Assembly (NCBI GenBank): GCA_900473045.1
Contig: UCKS01000028.1
Location: forward strand, 62,001-126,000
Length of the DNA: 64,000 bases
DNA from: Hyphomicrobiales bacterium
GTDB lineage: Bacteria; Pseudomonadota; Alphaproteobacteria; Rhizobiales; Rhizobiaceae
Reading direction: 5' to 3'
Below are positions 45,887 to 53,764 of this stretch, piece by piece (the stretch's first letter is position 1; each line of letters begins with the position of its first letter). A program made the translations under genes and the position numbers. The notes under the pieces are model-generated. The model was given only the letters and a program-made list of their open reading frames with translations. It did not search any database and had not been told where the DNA came from.

Positions 45887-46616
45887 GCCCGGCAACGATG
45901 CGATCCTGGAGCACGACAAGCCCGGATCGGACAAACAGGAGCCAATCAAGGAAGGGCGCGCCGGCTTTCTGGCGCGCCTCAATGCACTGGAGACGGTGGT
46001 CTTGGCCGGTATCCTTCTGATCGCACTGGCAGGCGTAATGCTGGTCGGCAAGGGCTTTTACATGAAGGCCAAGGCGGAGTTTTCCCAGGTTCTGCTGAAG
46101 CGCAGTTTCGAAGCCCAGCTCCAGGGTGAAACCAATGCCAAGCCCTGGCCCTGGGCGGATTTCTCCACCGAGGCGGAAATCACCGCACTGCGGATTGGCA
46201 AAACGGCAGTCGTGCTTGCGGGCGCCAGCGGCGAGGCTCTGGCCTTCGGTCCGGCACGCCTGTCGAACACGCCGGTACCGGGTGAACTTGGCACGTCGGT
46301 GATTGCTGCCCACCGCGACACGCATTTCCGCTGGCTAAAAGACGTCAAGCAGGGCGATCTCCTGGTCATCACCCGCAAGGACGGAACCAATCTGACCTTC
46401 CGCGCCGGCACGAGCCGCATCGCCCGTTGGGACGAGAGCGGCATCAATGCCAATGCGCCGGGCCGCAATCTGGTGCTGGCCACCTGCTGGCCATTCGATG
46501 CCATCGAGCAAGGTCCCCTGCGCTATATCGTCAATGCCGAACTTGTTGAGGATGCAGGCCCATCGACGCTCGCCGCGCAAGGTGAACCGGGTAAACTTCC
46601 GGTCAAATCCTTTTGA
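45876..46616 (+). CDS. Class GN sortase
   Basis: This 246-residue transpeptidase has one membrane anchor near residues 30-60 and a sortase beta-barrel. Its catalytic triad is H146 in VIAAHRDTHF, C204 in LATCWPF and R216 in GPLRYIV. This class occurs in proteobacteria, usually with one VIT-VWA substrate bearing LPxT(A/G), exactly as here. It should cleave the LPQTA motif of the upstream protein, though what it is attached to in a Gram-negative cell is unknown. The GTG start has GGAGG upstream, overlapping the substrate gene. Confidence 0.93.
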   Translation: MSDKPGNDAILEHDKPGSDKQEPIKEGRAGFLARLNALETVVLAGILLIALAGVMLVGKGFYMKAKAEFSQVLLKRSFEAQLQGETNAKPWPWADFSTEAEITALRIGKTAVVLAGASGEALAFGPARLSNTPVPGELGTSVIAAHRDTHFRWLKDVKQGDLLVITRKDGTNLTFRAGTSRIARWDESGINANAPGRNLVLATCWPFDAIEQGPLRYIVNAELVEDAGPSTLAAQGEPGKLPVKSF

Positions 46617-46691
46617 TCACAAAACCGCGCCCTCGGCCTTGATCGCTTCTTCCCAGAACCCAGTTTCAACGGGTGTCCCTGAGAGAATGAG

Positions 46692-47843
46692 ATGACCATG
46701 ACGCTTGCAAACCTGTTGAAACCCGCCGGACTTGTATCGGTTCTTATGGCAGCCCCTGCCCTGGCGGATGATCCAAAGCAGTTCACCACAGAAAAGACCG
46801 CCGTACAGGTCGACACCATCGCTTCCGGTCTAGACAATCCGTGGTCCGTCGAGGTTCTCCCGGATGGCGCCTCTATCGTCACCGAGCTTGGCGGCACGCT
46901 TCGCATCATCCGCGGCGGCAAGGCATCCGCGCCGATCAGTGGTGTGCCGAAAGTGGCGCGGCAGGGACAGGGCGGGCTTCTCGATGTCGCCCTCGATCCG
47001 GCCTTTGCTGATAACCGCACGCTGTTCCTCTCCATGTCCACCGCAGATGACGGTGGCTATGGAACGGCCATCGTCCGCGCGGTTCTTTCCGAGGACGGGA
47101 AAAGCCTGACGCAGGTGCAGGAACTGTTCCGGATGAACAAGTTCACCGGCAAGGGCCAGCATTTCGGATCGCGGATCGTGGTTGCCGCCGATGGCAGCCT
47201 GTTCTTCGGCATCGGCGATCGCGGCGAACGGGACCGGGCTCAGGACATGCGCGACCACGCGGGCGCCATTTTGCACATCAAGGCGGACGGCAGTATCCCG
47301 GCCGTTAACCCCTACATGGATGGCAAGGCCGGCCTTGCAGAGCTCTGGTCGAAAGGCCACCGCAACCCGCAGGGCATCACCATCGATCCGGACAATGGCC
47401 AGCTCTTGACCGTCGAACACGGCGCGCGCGGCGGCGACGAAATCAACATACCGAAGCCGGGCAAAAACTATGGCTGGCCCGTCATCACCTTCGGCAAGGA
47501 TTACTCCGGCGTCAAAATCGGCGTCGGACAGGCCGCCGACGGCTACGAGCAGCCCCTGCACTATTGGGATCCATCCATTGCCCCCGGCGCCATCGACGTC
47601 TATCGCGGCGCGATGTTTCCACAATGGACCGGAAACCTTTTGGTCACGGCACTGAAATCCGAGCTGCTGGCGCGGCTGCAGCGCGATGACAGCGGCGCTG
47701 TTGTTGCCGAAGAGCGGTTGTTCGAGGGTGAGTTCGGGCGTATCCGCGACGTCAAGGTTGCGCCCGACGGAGCGATCCTGATGCTCACCGATGGAGACGA
47801 CGGTGCGCTGCTGCGGGTTTCCGCACCCGGCAATCGGACCTGA
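46692..47843 (+). CDS. PQQ-dependent aldose sugar dehydrogenase (soluble, periplasmic)
   Basis: This 383-residue protein has a signal peptide ending near ALADD and a six-bladed propeller. Motifs are VASGLDNPWSVEVLPDG-like (IASGLDNPWSVEVLPDG), GQGGLLDVALDPAFADNRTLFLSMS and HFGSRIVVAADGSLFFGIGDRG. ELWSKGHRNPQGITIDPDNGQLLTVEHGARGGDEIN is the PQQ/calcium-binding region of the sGDH/Asd family. It oxidises aldoses in the periplasm. It lies 75 bp after the sortase gene on the same strand, so co-transcription is possible but not evident. The ATG at 46692 was chosen. Confidence 0.93.
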   Translation: MTMTLANLLKPAGLVSVLMAAPALADDPKQFTTEKTAVQVDTIASGLDNPWSVEVLPDGASIVTELGGTLRIIRGGKASAPISGVPKVARQGQGGLLDVALDPAFADNRTLFLSMSTADDGGYGTAIVRAVLSEDGKSLTQVQELFRMNKFTGKGQHFGSRIVVAADGSLFFGIGDRGERDRAQDMRDHAGAILHIKADGSIPAVNPYMDGKAGLAELWSKGHRNPQGITIDPDNGQLLTVEHGARGGDEINIPKPGKNYGWPVITFGKDYSGVKIGVGQAADGYEQPLHYWDPSIAPGAIDVYRGAMFPQWTGNLLVTALKSELLARLQRDDSGAVVAEERLFEGEFGRIRDVKVAPDGAILMLTDGDDGALLRVSAPGNRT

Positions 47844-47985
47844 TGACGGATCATTTTCGCGGCGAGCCGATGCTTGCCGAAAACTGATGCAGATGTTAGC
47901 TCAGGTGCACATAGGATCCACCGCACTGCCGCCCTGAAATCGTTCCGATGCGTGGCCCTCGTGCCAAGACATCAGGACCAGCATC

Positions 47986-48882
47986 GTGACGCGCATTCAG
48001 GCCAATCTCTTCCTGCTTCTATCCGGCGCCATCTGGGGGGCCGGTTTCGTCGCGCAATCGACGGCGATGGATTCGATTGGTCCGATGTGGTTCATCGGCC
48101 TTCGATTTGCCATTGCAACTGCGGTCGCTGCCCCCCTGGCTTTGTGGGAGCACAGCAAGGCCAAGCAACCGATGCCGAAATCCAGCATCCGTAATTTCCT
48201 CTGGATCGGGCTGGCACTGTTTGCCGGCGCGATGACCCAGCAGCTTGGTCTCCTGACGACCAGCGTCACCAATTCCGGTTTTCTGACCGGCCTCTACGTC
48301 GTGTTCGTGCCGGTCCTGACCGTGATCATCCTGCGCCGCAAGCCGCACTGGGTCATCTGGCCTGCCGCTGGATTGGCCCTGCTCGGCATTTTCCTTCTCA
48401 GCGGCGGCACGCTGTCTGGCCTCAACAACGGCGATTTCCTCACAATCATCTGCGCCGTCTTCTGGGCACTTCAGGTCATGCTGGTCGGTATTTTCGTCGG
48501 CAATACCGGCAGGCCGATGCTGCTTTGCGTGGTACAGTTTGCCGTCTGTGCCGTTCTCGGCTGCCTGGCGGGGGCGATGTTCGAACCGCTCGACATGACC
48601 GCCATCACCAACGCCCTGCCCGAGATCCTCTATGCCGGCTTCTTTTCCAGCGGTATCGGCTTCATCTGCCAGGTGGTCGGCCAGCGCTACACCACAGCAC
48701 CGCAGGCAGCAATCTTCCTGTCGAGCGAAGCATTGTTTGCAGCCCTGCTCGGCGTTGTGCTGCTCGGAGAAACCATCACCATCATCGGCTATATCGGCTG
48801 CGCGACGATCTTTGCCGCCATGCTGATTGCCGAAATCGTGCCCGAATTGACAAAACCCAAGCACATCGCCGCTGGTGCCTGA
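47986..48882 (+). CDS. EamA-family (DMT) transporter
   Basis: This 298-residue protein has ten membrane segments in two EamA repeats (ANLFLLLSGAIWGAGFVAQSTAMDSIGPMWFIGLRF and LPEILYAGFFSSGIGFICQVVGQRYTTAPQAAIFLSSEALFAALLGVVLLGE). The RhaT/YdcZ-type DMT carriers export metabolites, and the substrate is unknown. The GTG at 47986 has AGGA upstream. It follows the PQQ dehydrogenase gene by about 140 bp. Confidence 0.92.
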   Translation: MTRIQANLFLLLSGAIWGAGFVAQSTAMDSIGPMWFIGLRFAIATAVAAPLALWEHSKAKQPMPKSSIRNFLWIGLALFAGAMTQQLGLLTTSVTNSGFLTGLYVVFVPVLTVIILRRKPHWVIWPAAGLALLGIFLLSGGTLSGLNNGDFLTIICAVFWALQVMLVGIFVGNTGRPMLLCVVQFAVCAVLGCLAGAMFEPLDMTAITNALPEILYAGFFSSGIGFICQVVGQRYTTAPQAAIFLSSEALFAALLGVVLLGETITIIGYIGCATIFAAMLIAEIVPELTKPKHIAAGA

Positions 48883-49162
48883 TCCCTCGCGCGTAGGAAC
48901 TGCGGAGCTTTCCCGACATGGGCCGTATTGCAAAGGATGCAGGCACGTACCAAATTTTATCAAACGGCTAATATTTGAAATCCGCAATGGCAGCGGCGCG
49001 CGTTACCTTGGCCCTCTGCGCCCCTCTCCGTCGCAAACGGCTGAAAAAATACGCATCCGCAGACAAATGGCAATATTTTCAATTGCTTGCAGTATATCAG
49101 CAGCAGAACCGCATTTTTTTGCAGTTGATCGTTTTTTAAACACACCAAAACGGAACACTTGT

Positions 49163-49191
49163 TTGAAAAAACTTTTGCTTGCCAATTTAAA
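49163..49191 (+). promoter_or_regulatory. Candidate cold-shock gene promoter in AT-rich gap
   Basis: TTGAAA (49163-49168) and TTTAAA (49186-49191) are 17 bases apart in a very AT-rich stretch. A 5' hairpin AACACAG/CTGTGTT (49195-49201 and 49210-49216) starts near the predicted transcript end, leaving a leader of about 230 nt before the cold-shock gene. The 549-bp gap 48883-49431 has no other gene. Confidence 0.5.
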
Positions 49192-49431
49192 ATAAACACA
49201 GCAAGCTTACTGTGTTCGGGCAATTTGCGAACACGGGAAGACCTTTATATTCACGCGCGCCGGACACGCACAATGTTCCGGGCGGGCGGACAAAGACGGA
49301 AATTCCGTCGATGGCTGGCTGCAATTACAGGACCCTTTCCTCACAGTCGAGAACTGCCTGCCGCACGCCCTTTGGGCAAAACATTGTAATGCTGCCCGCA
49401 GCATCCGGGCAGAGGAAAAAGGACCTGACGC

Positions 49432-49647
49432 ATGGCCGAGACTGGCATTGTTAAATTCTTCAACACCGACAAGGGCTTTGGTTTCATCAAGCCGGACAAT
49501 GGTGGCGCTGACATCTTTGTACATATCTCAGCAGTCCAGGCTTCGGGCCTGAACGGGCTATCGGAGAATCAGAAGGTCAGCTTCGACACCGAACCGGACC
49601 GCCGTGGCAAAGGCCCAAAGGCAGTCAACCTGCAGGTTTCGAGCTAA
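49432..49647 (+). CDS. cspA: Cold-shock protein (CspA family)
   Basis: This 71-residue protein is a complete cold-shock domain: [36 protein letters not shown] has the RNP1 (KGFGFI) and RNP2 (DIFVHIS) motifs. [23 protein letters not shown] completes it. It binds single-stranded RNA/DNA and likely acts as an RNA chaperone. The long AT-rich leader upstream suggests post-transcriptional regulation. The ATG at 49432 has AAAGGACC upstream, and a strong terminator follows. Gene naming is generic. Confidence 0.96.
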   Translation: MAETGIVKFFNTDKGFGFIKPDNGGADIFVHISAVQASGLNGLSENQKVSFDTEPDRRGKGPKAVNLQVSS

Positions 49648-49678
49648 AAACCGCTTTTTCTGCAGTCTATTCACGATG

Positions 49679-49707
49679 AAGCCCGGCCTCGTTGCCGGGT
49701 TTTTTTA
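49679..49707 (+). terminator. Intrinsic terminator after cspA
   Basis: CCCGGC (49682-49687) pairs with GCCGGG (49694-49699), extended by A-T pairs, and is followed by a run of about eight T. Confidence 0.88.
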
Positions 49708-49790
49708 TTCAGCCTGCGTTCAGTTTCGCCATATTAATCTGGCTTCATCATCAAGGACTGAATTGTCCGGCCGAAAACAGGATCGAATCA

Positions 49791-50234
49791 ATGAACAAGG
49801 TTATCAAAGCTGCCGTTCTTGCCCTCGCCACCGCAGCGACGGTCATCCCGACAGTATCGTCCGCGCAGGCTGAAGACTGGGGCCGCCGTGGCTATCGTCA
49901 TGGGGGCTATGACAGGGACTATCGCCGCCACAACAATGGCGACGCCGTCGCGCTCGGCGCACTCGGTCTTGCCACGGGCGTCATCATCGGCGGCGCGATT
50001 GCCAGCCAGCCGCGTTACCAGGAGCGCGTCTACATCGATCCGGAACCCGAATATTACGAGCCTCGCCCGGTCTATCGCCGCCCTCGTCCCGTCGTTGTTC
50101 AAAACTACGGTGGACTGGAGCCCTGGACACCCGGCTGGTACCGGTATTGCTCGCAGCGTTACCGCTCGTTCGATTCCCAGTCGGGCACGTTCCGCGGCTA
50201 TGACGGCCGCGACTATTTCTGCCAGGCCAGCTAA
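49791..50234 (+). CDS. BA14K-family secreted protein
   Basis: This 147-residue protein has a signal peptide (MNKVIKAAVLALATAATVIPTVSSAQA). An Arg/Tyr/Gly-rich region (GYRHGGYDRDYRRHN) and a hydrophobic glycine-rich stretch (ALGALGLATGVIIGGAIA) follow. The BA14K C-terminus is WTPGWYRYCSQRYRSFDSQSGTFRGYDGRDYFC with conserved Cys. BA14K proteins are alphaproteobacterial envelope proteins (Brucella 14-kDa antigen type) with lectin-like properties. The ATG at 49791 was chosen. A strong terminator follows. Confidence 0.9.
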   Translation: MNKVIKAAVLALATAATVIPTVSSAQAEDWGRRGYRHGGYDRDYRRHNNGDAVALGALGLATGVIIGGAIASQPRYQERVYIDPEPEYYEPRPVYRRPRPVVVQNYGGLEPWTPGWYRYCSQRYRSFDSQSGTFRGYDGRDYFCQAS

Positions 50235-50255
50235 GCCGCACTCATACGTTATTGC

Positions 50256-50289
50256 AAAAGGCACGTGCTGTTCGGCACGTGCCTTTTTT
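50256..50289. terminator. Bidirectional intrinsic terminator after BA14K gene
   Basis: AAAAGGCACGTGC (50256-50268) and GCACGTGCCTTTT (50275-50287) form a perfect 13-bp stem with a 6-nt loop and T runs for both directions. Confidence 0.92.
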
Positions 50290-50326
50290 ATTGTGCCGGC
50301 GTGCGGCACAGGGGCGACGTTGGCCG

Positions 50327-50968
50327 TTAGAGACCGCGCAGATAAGGGTTGGTACGGCGCTCCTCACCGATCTGACCGCCCGGACCGTGACCGCAGATGA
50401 AGCCGACAGTGTCGCCAAGCGGCAGGATCTTGTCCCGGATCGAATCGAGCAGTTGCTGGTGATTGCCGCCCGGCAGATCGGTGCGGCCGATGGAGCCACG
50501 AAACAGCACATCGCCGACATGGGCAAAACCCTGTTCGCGGTTGTAATAGACGACATGACCGGGCGCATGGCCGGGGCAATGCAGGACCTCGAAGACATGC
50601 CCGCCGAAGGAGACGGTATCACCATCCTCCAGCCACCGGTCGGGCAGCACATTTTCGACCTTCATCGCCAGCCCGAATTTCTCAGCCTGGGTCTCGAGCT
50701 TTTCGAGCAGCGGCAGGTCGTCCTTGTGCGGACCGATAATATCGAGGTTCAGGGCTTCTTTCAGTTCCTTGGCGCCGCCGGCATGATCGATATGACCGTG
50801 TGTCAGCCAGATCGCCTTCACCGTAATGCCGTTTTCCTTGATGGTCTGCAGGATGAGATCGACATCGCCGCCCGGATCGACGACGACGCCTTCCTTGGTT
50901 TCGGTATCGAACAAAACCGTGCAATTCTGCTGGAAATGGGTAACCGGGATAATGCCTGCCTGTAACAT
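50327..50968 (-). CDS. MBL-fold metallo-hydrolase (glyoxalase II-like)
   Basis: This 213-residue hydrolase begins MLQAGIIPVTHFQQNCTVLFDTETKEGVVVDPGGDVD. The zinc-binding HxHxDH is AIWLTHGHIDHAGG, and other metal ligands lie in CPGHAPGHVVYY, VGDVLFRGSIGR and FICGHGPG. It resembles YcbL/GloB-type hydrolases of thioesters. The ATG at 50968 has GAGG upstream; an in-frame extension to 51055 lacks family features. It is convergent with the BA14K gene across a shared terminator. Confidence 0.93.
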   Translation of the reverse strand: MLQAGIIPVTHFQQNCTVLFDTETKEGVVVDPGGDVDLILQTIKENGITVKAIWLTHGHIDHAGGAKELKEALNLDIIGPHKDDLPLLEKLETQAEKFGLAMKVENVLPDRWLEDGDTVSFGGHVFEVLHCPGHAPGHVVYYNREQGFAHVGDVLFRGSIGRTDLPGGNHQQLLDSIRDKILPLGDTVGFICGHGPGGQIGEERRTNPYLRGL

Positions 50969-51103
50969 GCCGCTATGCCTCGCTGTGTGGATCGCTGAGC
51001 AGCATATAAGGCGGACGCGCCGCAATGAAAACGGCAAACACAGCAATTGAAACACAGGGCGACGGCGAAGTGCTCTGATCGCCGAAGACTTGGGGCAATG
51101 TCC

Positions 51104-51268
51104 CTAGCGCATGTCCGCGAGTTCAACGGCTGCTGGCAGCGGCGCCTGGAAATTGATCGTCGTCATCAACAGCGCGAAAACCGCAAGTTTGGCGGCAATA
51201 ACGGTGATGACGACCGGGCGCAGCTGGTGTGCGGCGGGTTGCTCGGAAATGTTTGGTTGCATGTTCAT
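51104..51268 (-). CDS. 54-residue single-pass membrane protein behind EcfG-type promoter
   Basis: A short reading frame with ATG at 51268 and GAGAGGG just upstream encodes 54 residues: a polar N-terminus (MNMQPNISEQPAAHQLRP), one membrane helix (VVITVIAAKLAVFALLM) and a short tail ending ELADMR. A GGAAC-N17-GTT promoter sits 22-46 bp upstream, giving a leader of about 15 nt. I do not recognise the family. Ribosome site, promoter spacing and hydrophobic helix together make a real gene likely despite its size. It lies between the MBL gene and the glycine-zipper gene. Confidence 0.68.
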   Translation of the reverse strand: MNMQPNISEQPAAHQLRPVVITVIAAKLAVFALLMTTINFQAPLPAAVELADMR

Positions 51269-51289
51269 GCCCTCTCTTGTTGGCGTCTA

Positions 51290-51314
51290 AACACTGGACT
51301 GGTCCAAAAGTTCC
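51290..51314 (-). promoter_or_regulatory. EcfG (general stress sigma) type promoter of the 54-residue gene
   Basis: On the minus strand GGAAC (51314-51310) and GTT (51292-51290) are 17 bases apart, matching the EcfG consensus. It is upstream of the small membrane ORF. The rest of the 428-bp gap 51269-51696 shows no other feature I can support. Confidence 0.68.
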
Positions 51315-51696
51315 GGTAAAGCGTTGCGATTTCAGTATTTTGAAATTTGAAGTTAGGCGCAGTTCCAATGGGAACATCCGAACGGATAAAGACGCAAACA
51401 ACAGAGCCGTCCGCACTTCACTGAGAACGATTGTTAGGCAGACCGGCTAGCGGCAATTCTGTCGTCAATGGCAGGGCGAAAGACGCATCGCCTTTTGCTA
51501 TTGCACTCCCATGACAACCGCATGAACAGGACGGGTTTTCTCTCCACCTGAAGGCGATTTTCAGCCAGACGCTCCTTTCGCAGTTGCGAAATTGACTCGT
51601 GCGGATTTTCGCCTCAACCTGCATACGCCGGATCGACGGCGTGCCAGGTGAGTCCGGGGGGCCGGACGCCGATGGCGGACACGGGAGCAGCGAGCA

Positions 51697-51966
51697 ATGG
51701 AAGCATTACTGCCTATCATTACGCAATTGATTGCCGGCGCAGCGGGTGGAAACGCGGCGGGCGCAGTTCTCAAGCAACAGGCGCTCAGCGTCGTTGTACG
51801 GACGATCGTCGGTGCGATCGGCGGCCTCGGTGGCGGATTTCTCGTACAGATGCTGGGCGGCGAAGCCGCAGCCGCCGGGCTGATCACCCAGGCCATCGGC
51901 GGGCTTGTCGGCGGGGGCGTCCTGACCGGGCTTGCCGGCCTGGTCATGGGCAAAAGCCAAGCCTGA
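51697..51966 (+). CDS. Small glycine-zipper membrane protein
   Basis: This 89-residue protein is hydrophobic and glycine-rich: MEALLPIITQLIAGAAGGNAAGAVLKQQ, GAIGGLGGGF, and GLITQAIGGLVGGGVLTGLAGLVMG. The GxxxG spacing suggests two or three membrane helices that pack by glycine zippers. I cannot assign a function. The ATG at 51697 follows GGGAGCAG. A strong terminator follows, shared with ilvE on the other strand. Confidence 0.78.
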   Translation: MEALLPIITQLIAGAAGGNAAGAVLKQQALSVVVRTIVGAIGGLGGGFLVQMLGGEAAAAGLITQAIGGLVGGGVLTGLAGLVMGKSQA

Positions 51967-52018
51967 AACGCGGATCGCGATCCATGTCCGGTCGCATCAA
52001 CGCATCAAATCTCAACAA

Positions 52019-52044
52019 AAAAGGCGGCTCATCGGCCGCCTTTT
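52019..52044. terminator. Bidirectional intrinsic terminator between glycine-zipper gene and ilvE
   Basis: AAAAGGCGGC (52019-52028) and GCCGCCTTTT (52035-52044) form a perfect 10-bp stem with a 6-nt loop. A run on the left and T run on the right serve both strands. Confidence 0.9.
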
Positions 52045-52068
52045 CTTTATGCGCTTCGAACACGCCGA

Positions 52069-52959
52069 TTATTCTGCAGCGGCAGCGACCGGATAGACTT
52101 CCTTGACGTAGTCGTTCATCAGCGTTTCGGAAATCGTCGCCGGCTTGAACGTGTAGGGGCCGATCTCAGAGACCGGCGTGACCTCGGCCGCAGAACCGGT
52201 GAGGAAGCATTCCGAAAAATCGGCCAGCTCTTCCGGCATGATCACCCGTTCAATCACCTGGTAACCGCGGCGCTTGGCAAGCTCGATGACCGTCTGGCGG
52301 GTAATACCGTTGAGGAAGCAGTCCGGCACTGGCGTATGGACGACGCCGTCCCTGACGAAGAAGATGTTGGCACCGGTCGCTTCCGCCACCTGGCCGCGAT
52401 AATCCAGCATCATCGCATCGGCATAGCCCTTGGCTTCGGCCGCATGCTTGGAAATCGTGCAGATCATGTAGAGACCGGCGGCCTTGGAGGCGCAAGGGGC
52501 GGTCTTCGGATCCGGACGGCGGTATTCAGCGATGTCGAGACGGATGCCCTTCAGCTTTTCGGCCGGATTGAAATAGCTGCCCCACTGCCATATGGCGATG
52601 GCGACATTGATGCGGTTGCTCTGGGCCGAAACGCCCATCATTTCCGACCCGCGCCAGGCGATCGGGCGGACATAGGCTTCAGAAAAACCCTGGCGCTTCA
52701 AAAGTTCGACCGTCGCCGCATCAAGCTCTTCAACCGAATAAGGGATCGTGAAGCCGAGAATTTCAGCCGACTTGTGCAGGCGCCTGTTGTGTTCGGTAAG
52801 CTTGAAGATCCGGCCACCATAGGCGCGCTCGCCTTCAAAGACGGCGCTGGCATAATGAAGCCCGTGTGTCAGCACATGGATCCTGGCATCCTTCCAATCG
52901 ACGAATTCGCCGTTGAACCAGATCTGCCCGTCCAACTGATCAAAAGGAACTGTTGCCAT
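52069..52959 (-). CDS. ilvE: Branched-chain amino acid aminotransferase
   Basis: This 296-residue class IV PLP enzyme performs the last step of leucine, isoleucine and valine synthesis. It begins QIWFNGEFVDWKDARIHVLTHGLHYASAVFEGERAYGG. It carries ASKAAGLYMICTISKHAAEAKGYADAMMLDYRGQVAEATGANIFFVRDGVVHTPVPDCFLNGITRQTVIELAKRRG, the class IV core with the substrate and cofactor loop. The ATG at 52959 was chosen. It is divergent from the MarR/PetP gene, and the 270-bp gap holds a perfect 13-bp-arm palindrome near the MarR start. Confidence 0.96.
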   Translation of the reverse strand: MATVPFDQLDGQIWFNGEFVDWKDARIHVLTHGLHYASAVFEGERAYGGRIFKLTEHNRRLHKSAEILGFTIPYSVEELDAATVELLKRQGFSEAYVRPIAWRGSEMMGVSAQSNRINVAIAIWQWGSYFNPAEKLKGIRLDIAEYRRPDPKTAPCASKAAGLYMICTISKHAAEAKGYADAMMLDYRGQVAEATGANIFFVRDGVVHTPVPDCFLNGITRQTVIELAKRRGYQVIERVIMPEELADFSECFLTGSAAEVTPVSEIGPYTFKPATISETLMNDYVKEVYPVAAAAE

Positions 52960-53152
52960 CGTCTCATCCCTTGGCGTCCACGCGCCATTCTTTGTGTTGA
53001 TTGTCTTCCCTGATTCAATTTATCGGCAAACGCGAGCCAGGGAAATCCGTTATGATGAATTTGGATTGGCGATCGGCGCGGCGCGGCCTATCTTCAGAGA
53101 GGAAGCAAGCGCCGGGAGTTCGCCCTTCTGCGATCAAGGCTTACCAATGACG

Positions 53153-53185
53153 AAAAAATATGTCAATATAGCTGACATATTTTTT
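53153..53185. promoter_or_regulatory. 33-bp perfect palindrome upstream of MarR gene, likely operator
   Basis: AAAAAATATGTCA (53153-53165) and TGACATATTTTTT (53173-53185) are perfect 13-bp inverted arms around a seven-base centre. It ends 44 bases before the MarR start, so autoregulation is likely. The T-rich right arm could also form a transcript hairpin. Confidence 0.7.
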
Positions 53186-53229
53186 CAAATGTTTCGTGAA
53201 GTGCACTGGAATTGAAAGGAAACGACTGC

Positions 53230-53715
53230 GTGGCAGGACAGCCGAACCAGAAAACCGATGGGCAAACCTCCCTGGCCGGGTCAGACGCTGCAGAAGCGGT
53301 CGATTTTGAGATTATCGAGCTGCTCTTCTTTGCCTATCGGGATTTCACCTCCGACCCCGATGTGATTCTGGAAAAGCGCGGTTTCGGGCGCGCGCATCAC
53401 CGGGTCCTACACTTTGTCGATCGCGAACCGGGCATGACCGTCGCCGATCTGCTTGAGACGTTGCGGATCACCAAGCAGAGCCTGGCGCGTGTTTTGAAAC
53501 AGCTCATCGATTCAGGGTATATTCATCAAGTTGCCGGGCCGGAGGATCGCAGGCAGCGCAAGCTCTATACAACGAAGGAAGGCAAGACGCTCGCAAGAGC
53601 CTTGGCCGAGCCACAATCGCGGCGCATCGCCGAGGCGATGGAAAAAACCGGTCCCGGCGCACGTGAACTGGTCAAACGCTTCCTGGCCGGCATGAAAAAT
53701 GCCGGCGACAATTGA
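53230..53715 (+). CDS. petP: MarR-family regulator, PetP-like
   Basis: This 161-residue winged-helix regulator starts at GTG 53230, eight bases after AAAGGA. It shows DFEIIELLFFAYRDFTSDPDVILEKRGFGRAHHRVLHFVDREPGMTVADLLETLRITKQSLARVLKQLIDSGYIHQ, then a beta-wing PEDRRQRKLYTTKEG. It is followed by a PetR-like response regulator, the same pair named petP-petR in Rhodobacter capsulatus, and a histidine kinase. An upstream TTG at 53212 is less likely. Symbol is by analogy. Confidence 0.82.
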   Translation: MAGQPNQKTDGQTSLAGSDAAEAVDFEIIELLFFAYRDFTSDPDVILEKRGFGRAHHRVLHFVDREPGMTVADLLETLRITKQSLARVLKQLIDSGYIHQVAGPEDRRQRKLYTTKEGKTLARALAEPQSRRIAEAMEKTGPGARELVKRFLAGMKNAGDN

Positions 53716-53764
53716 CACCCGGCAGACACAGCCGGCCTATCCGAGAAGACGGGGCCTACGATAG

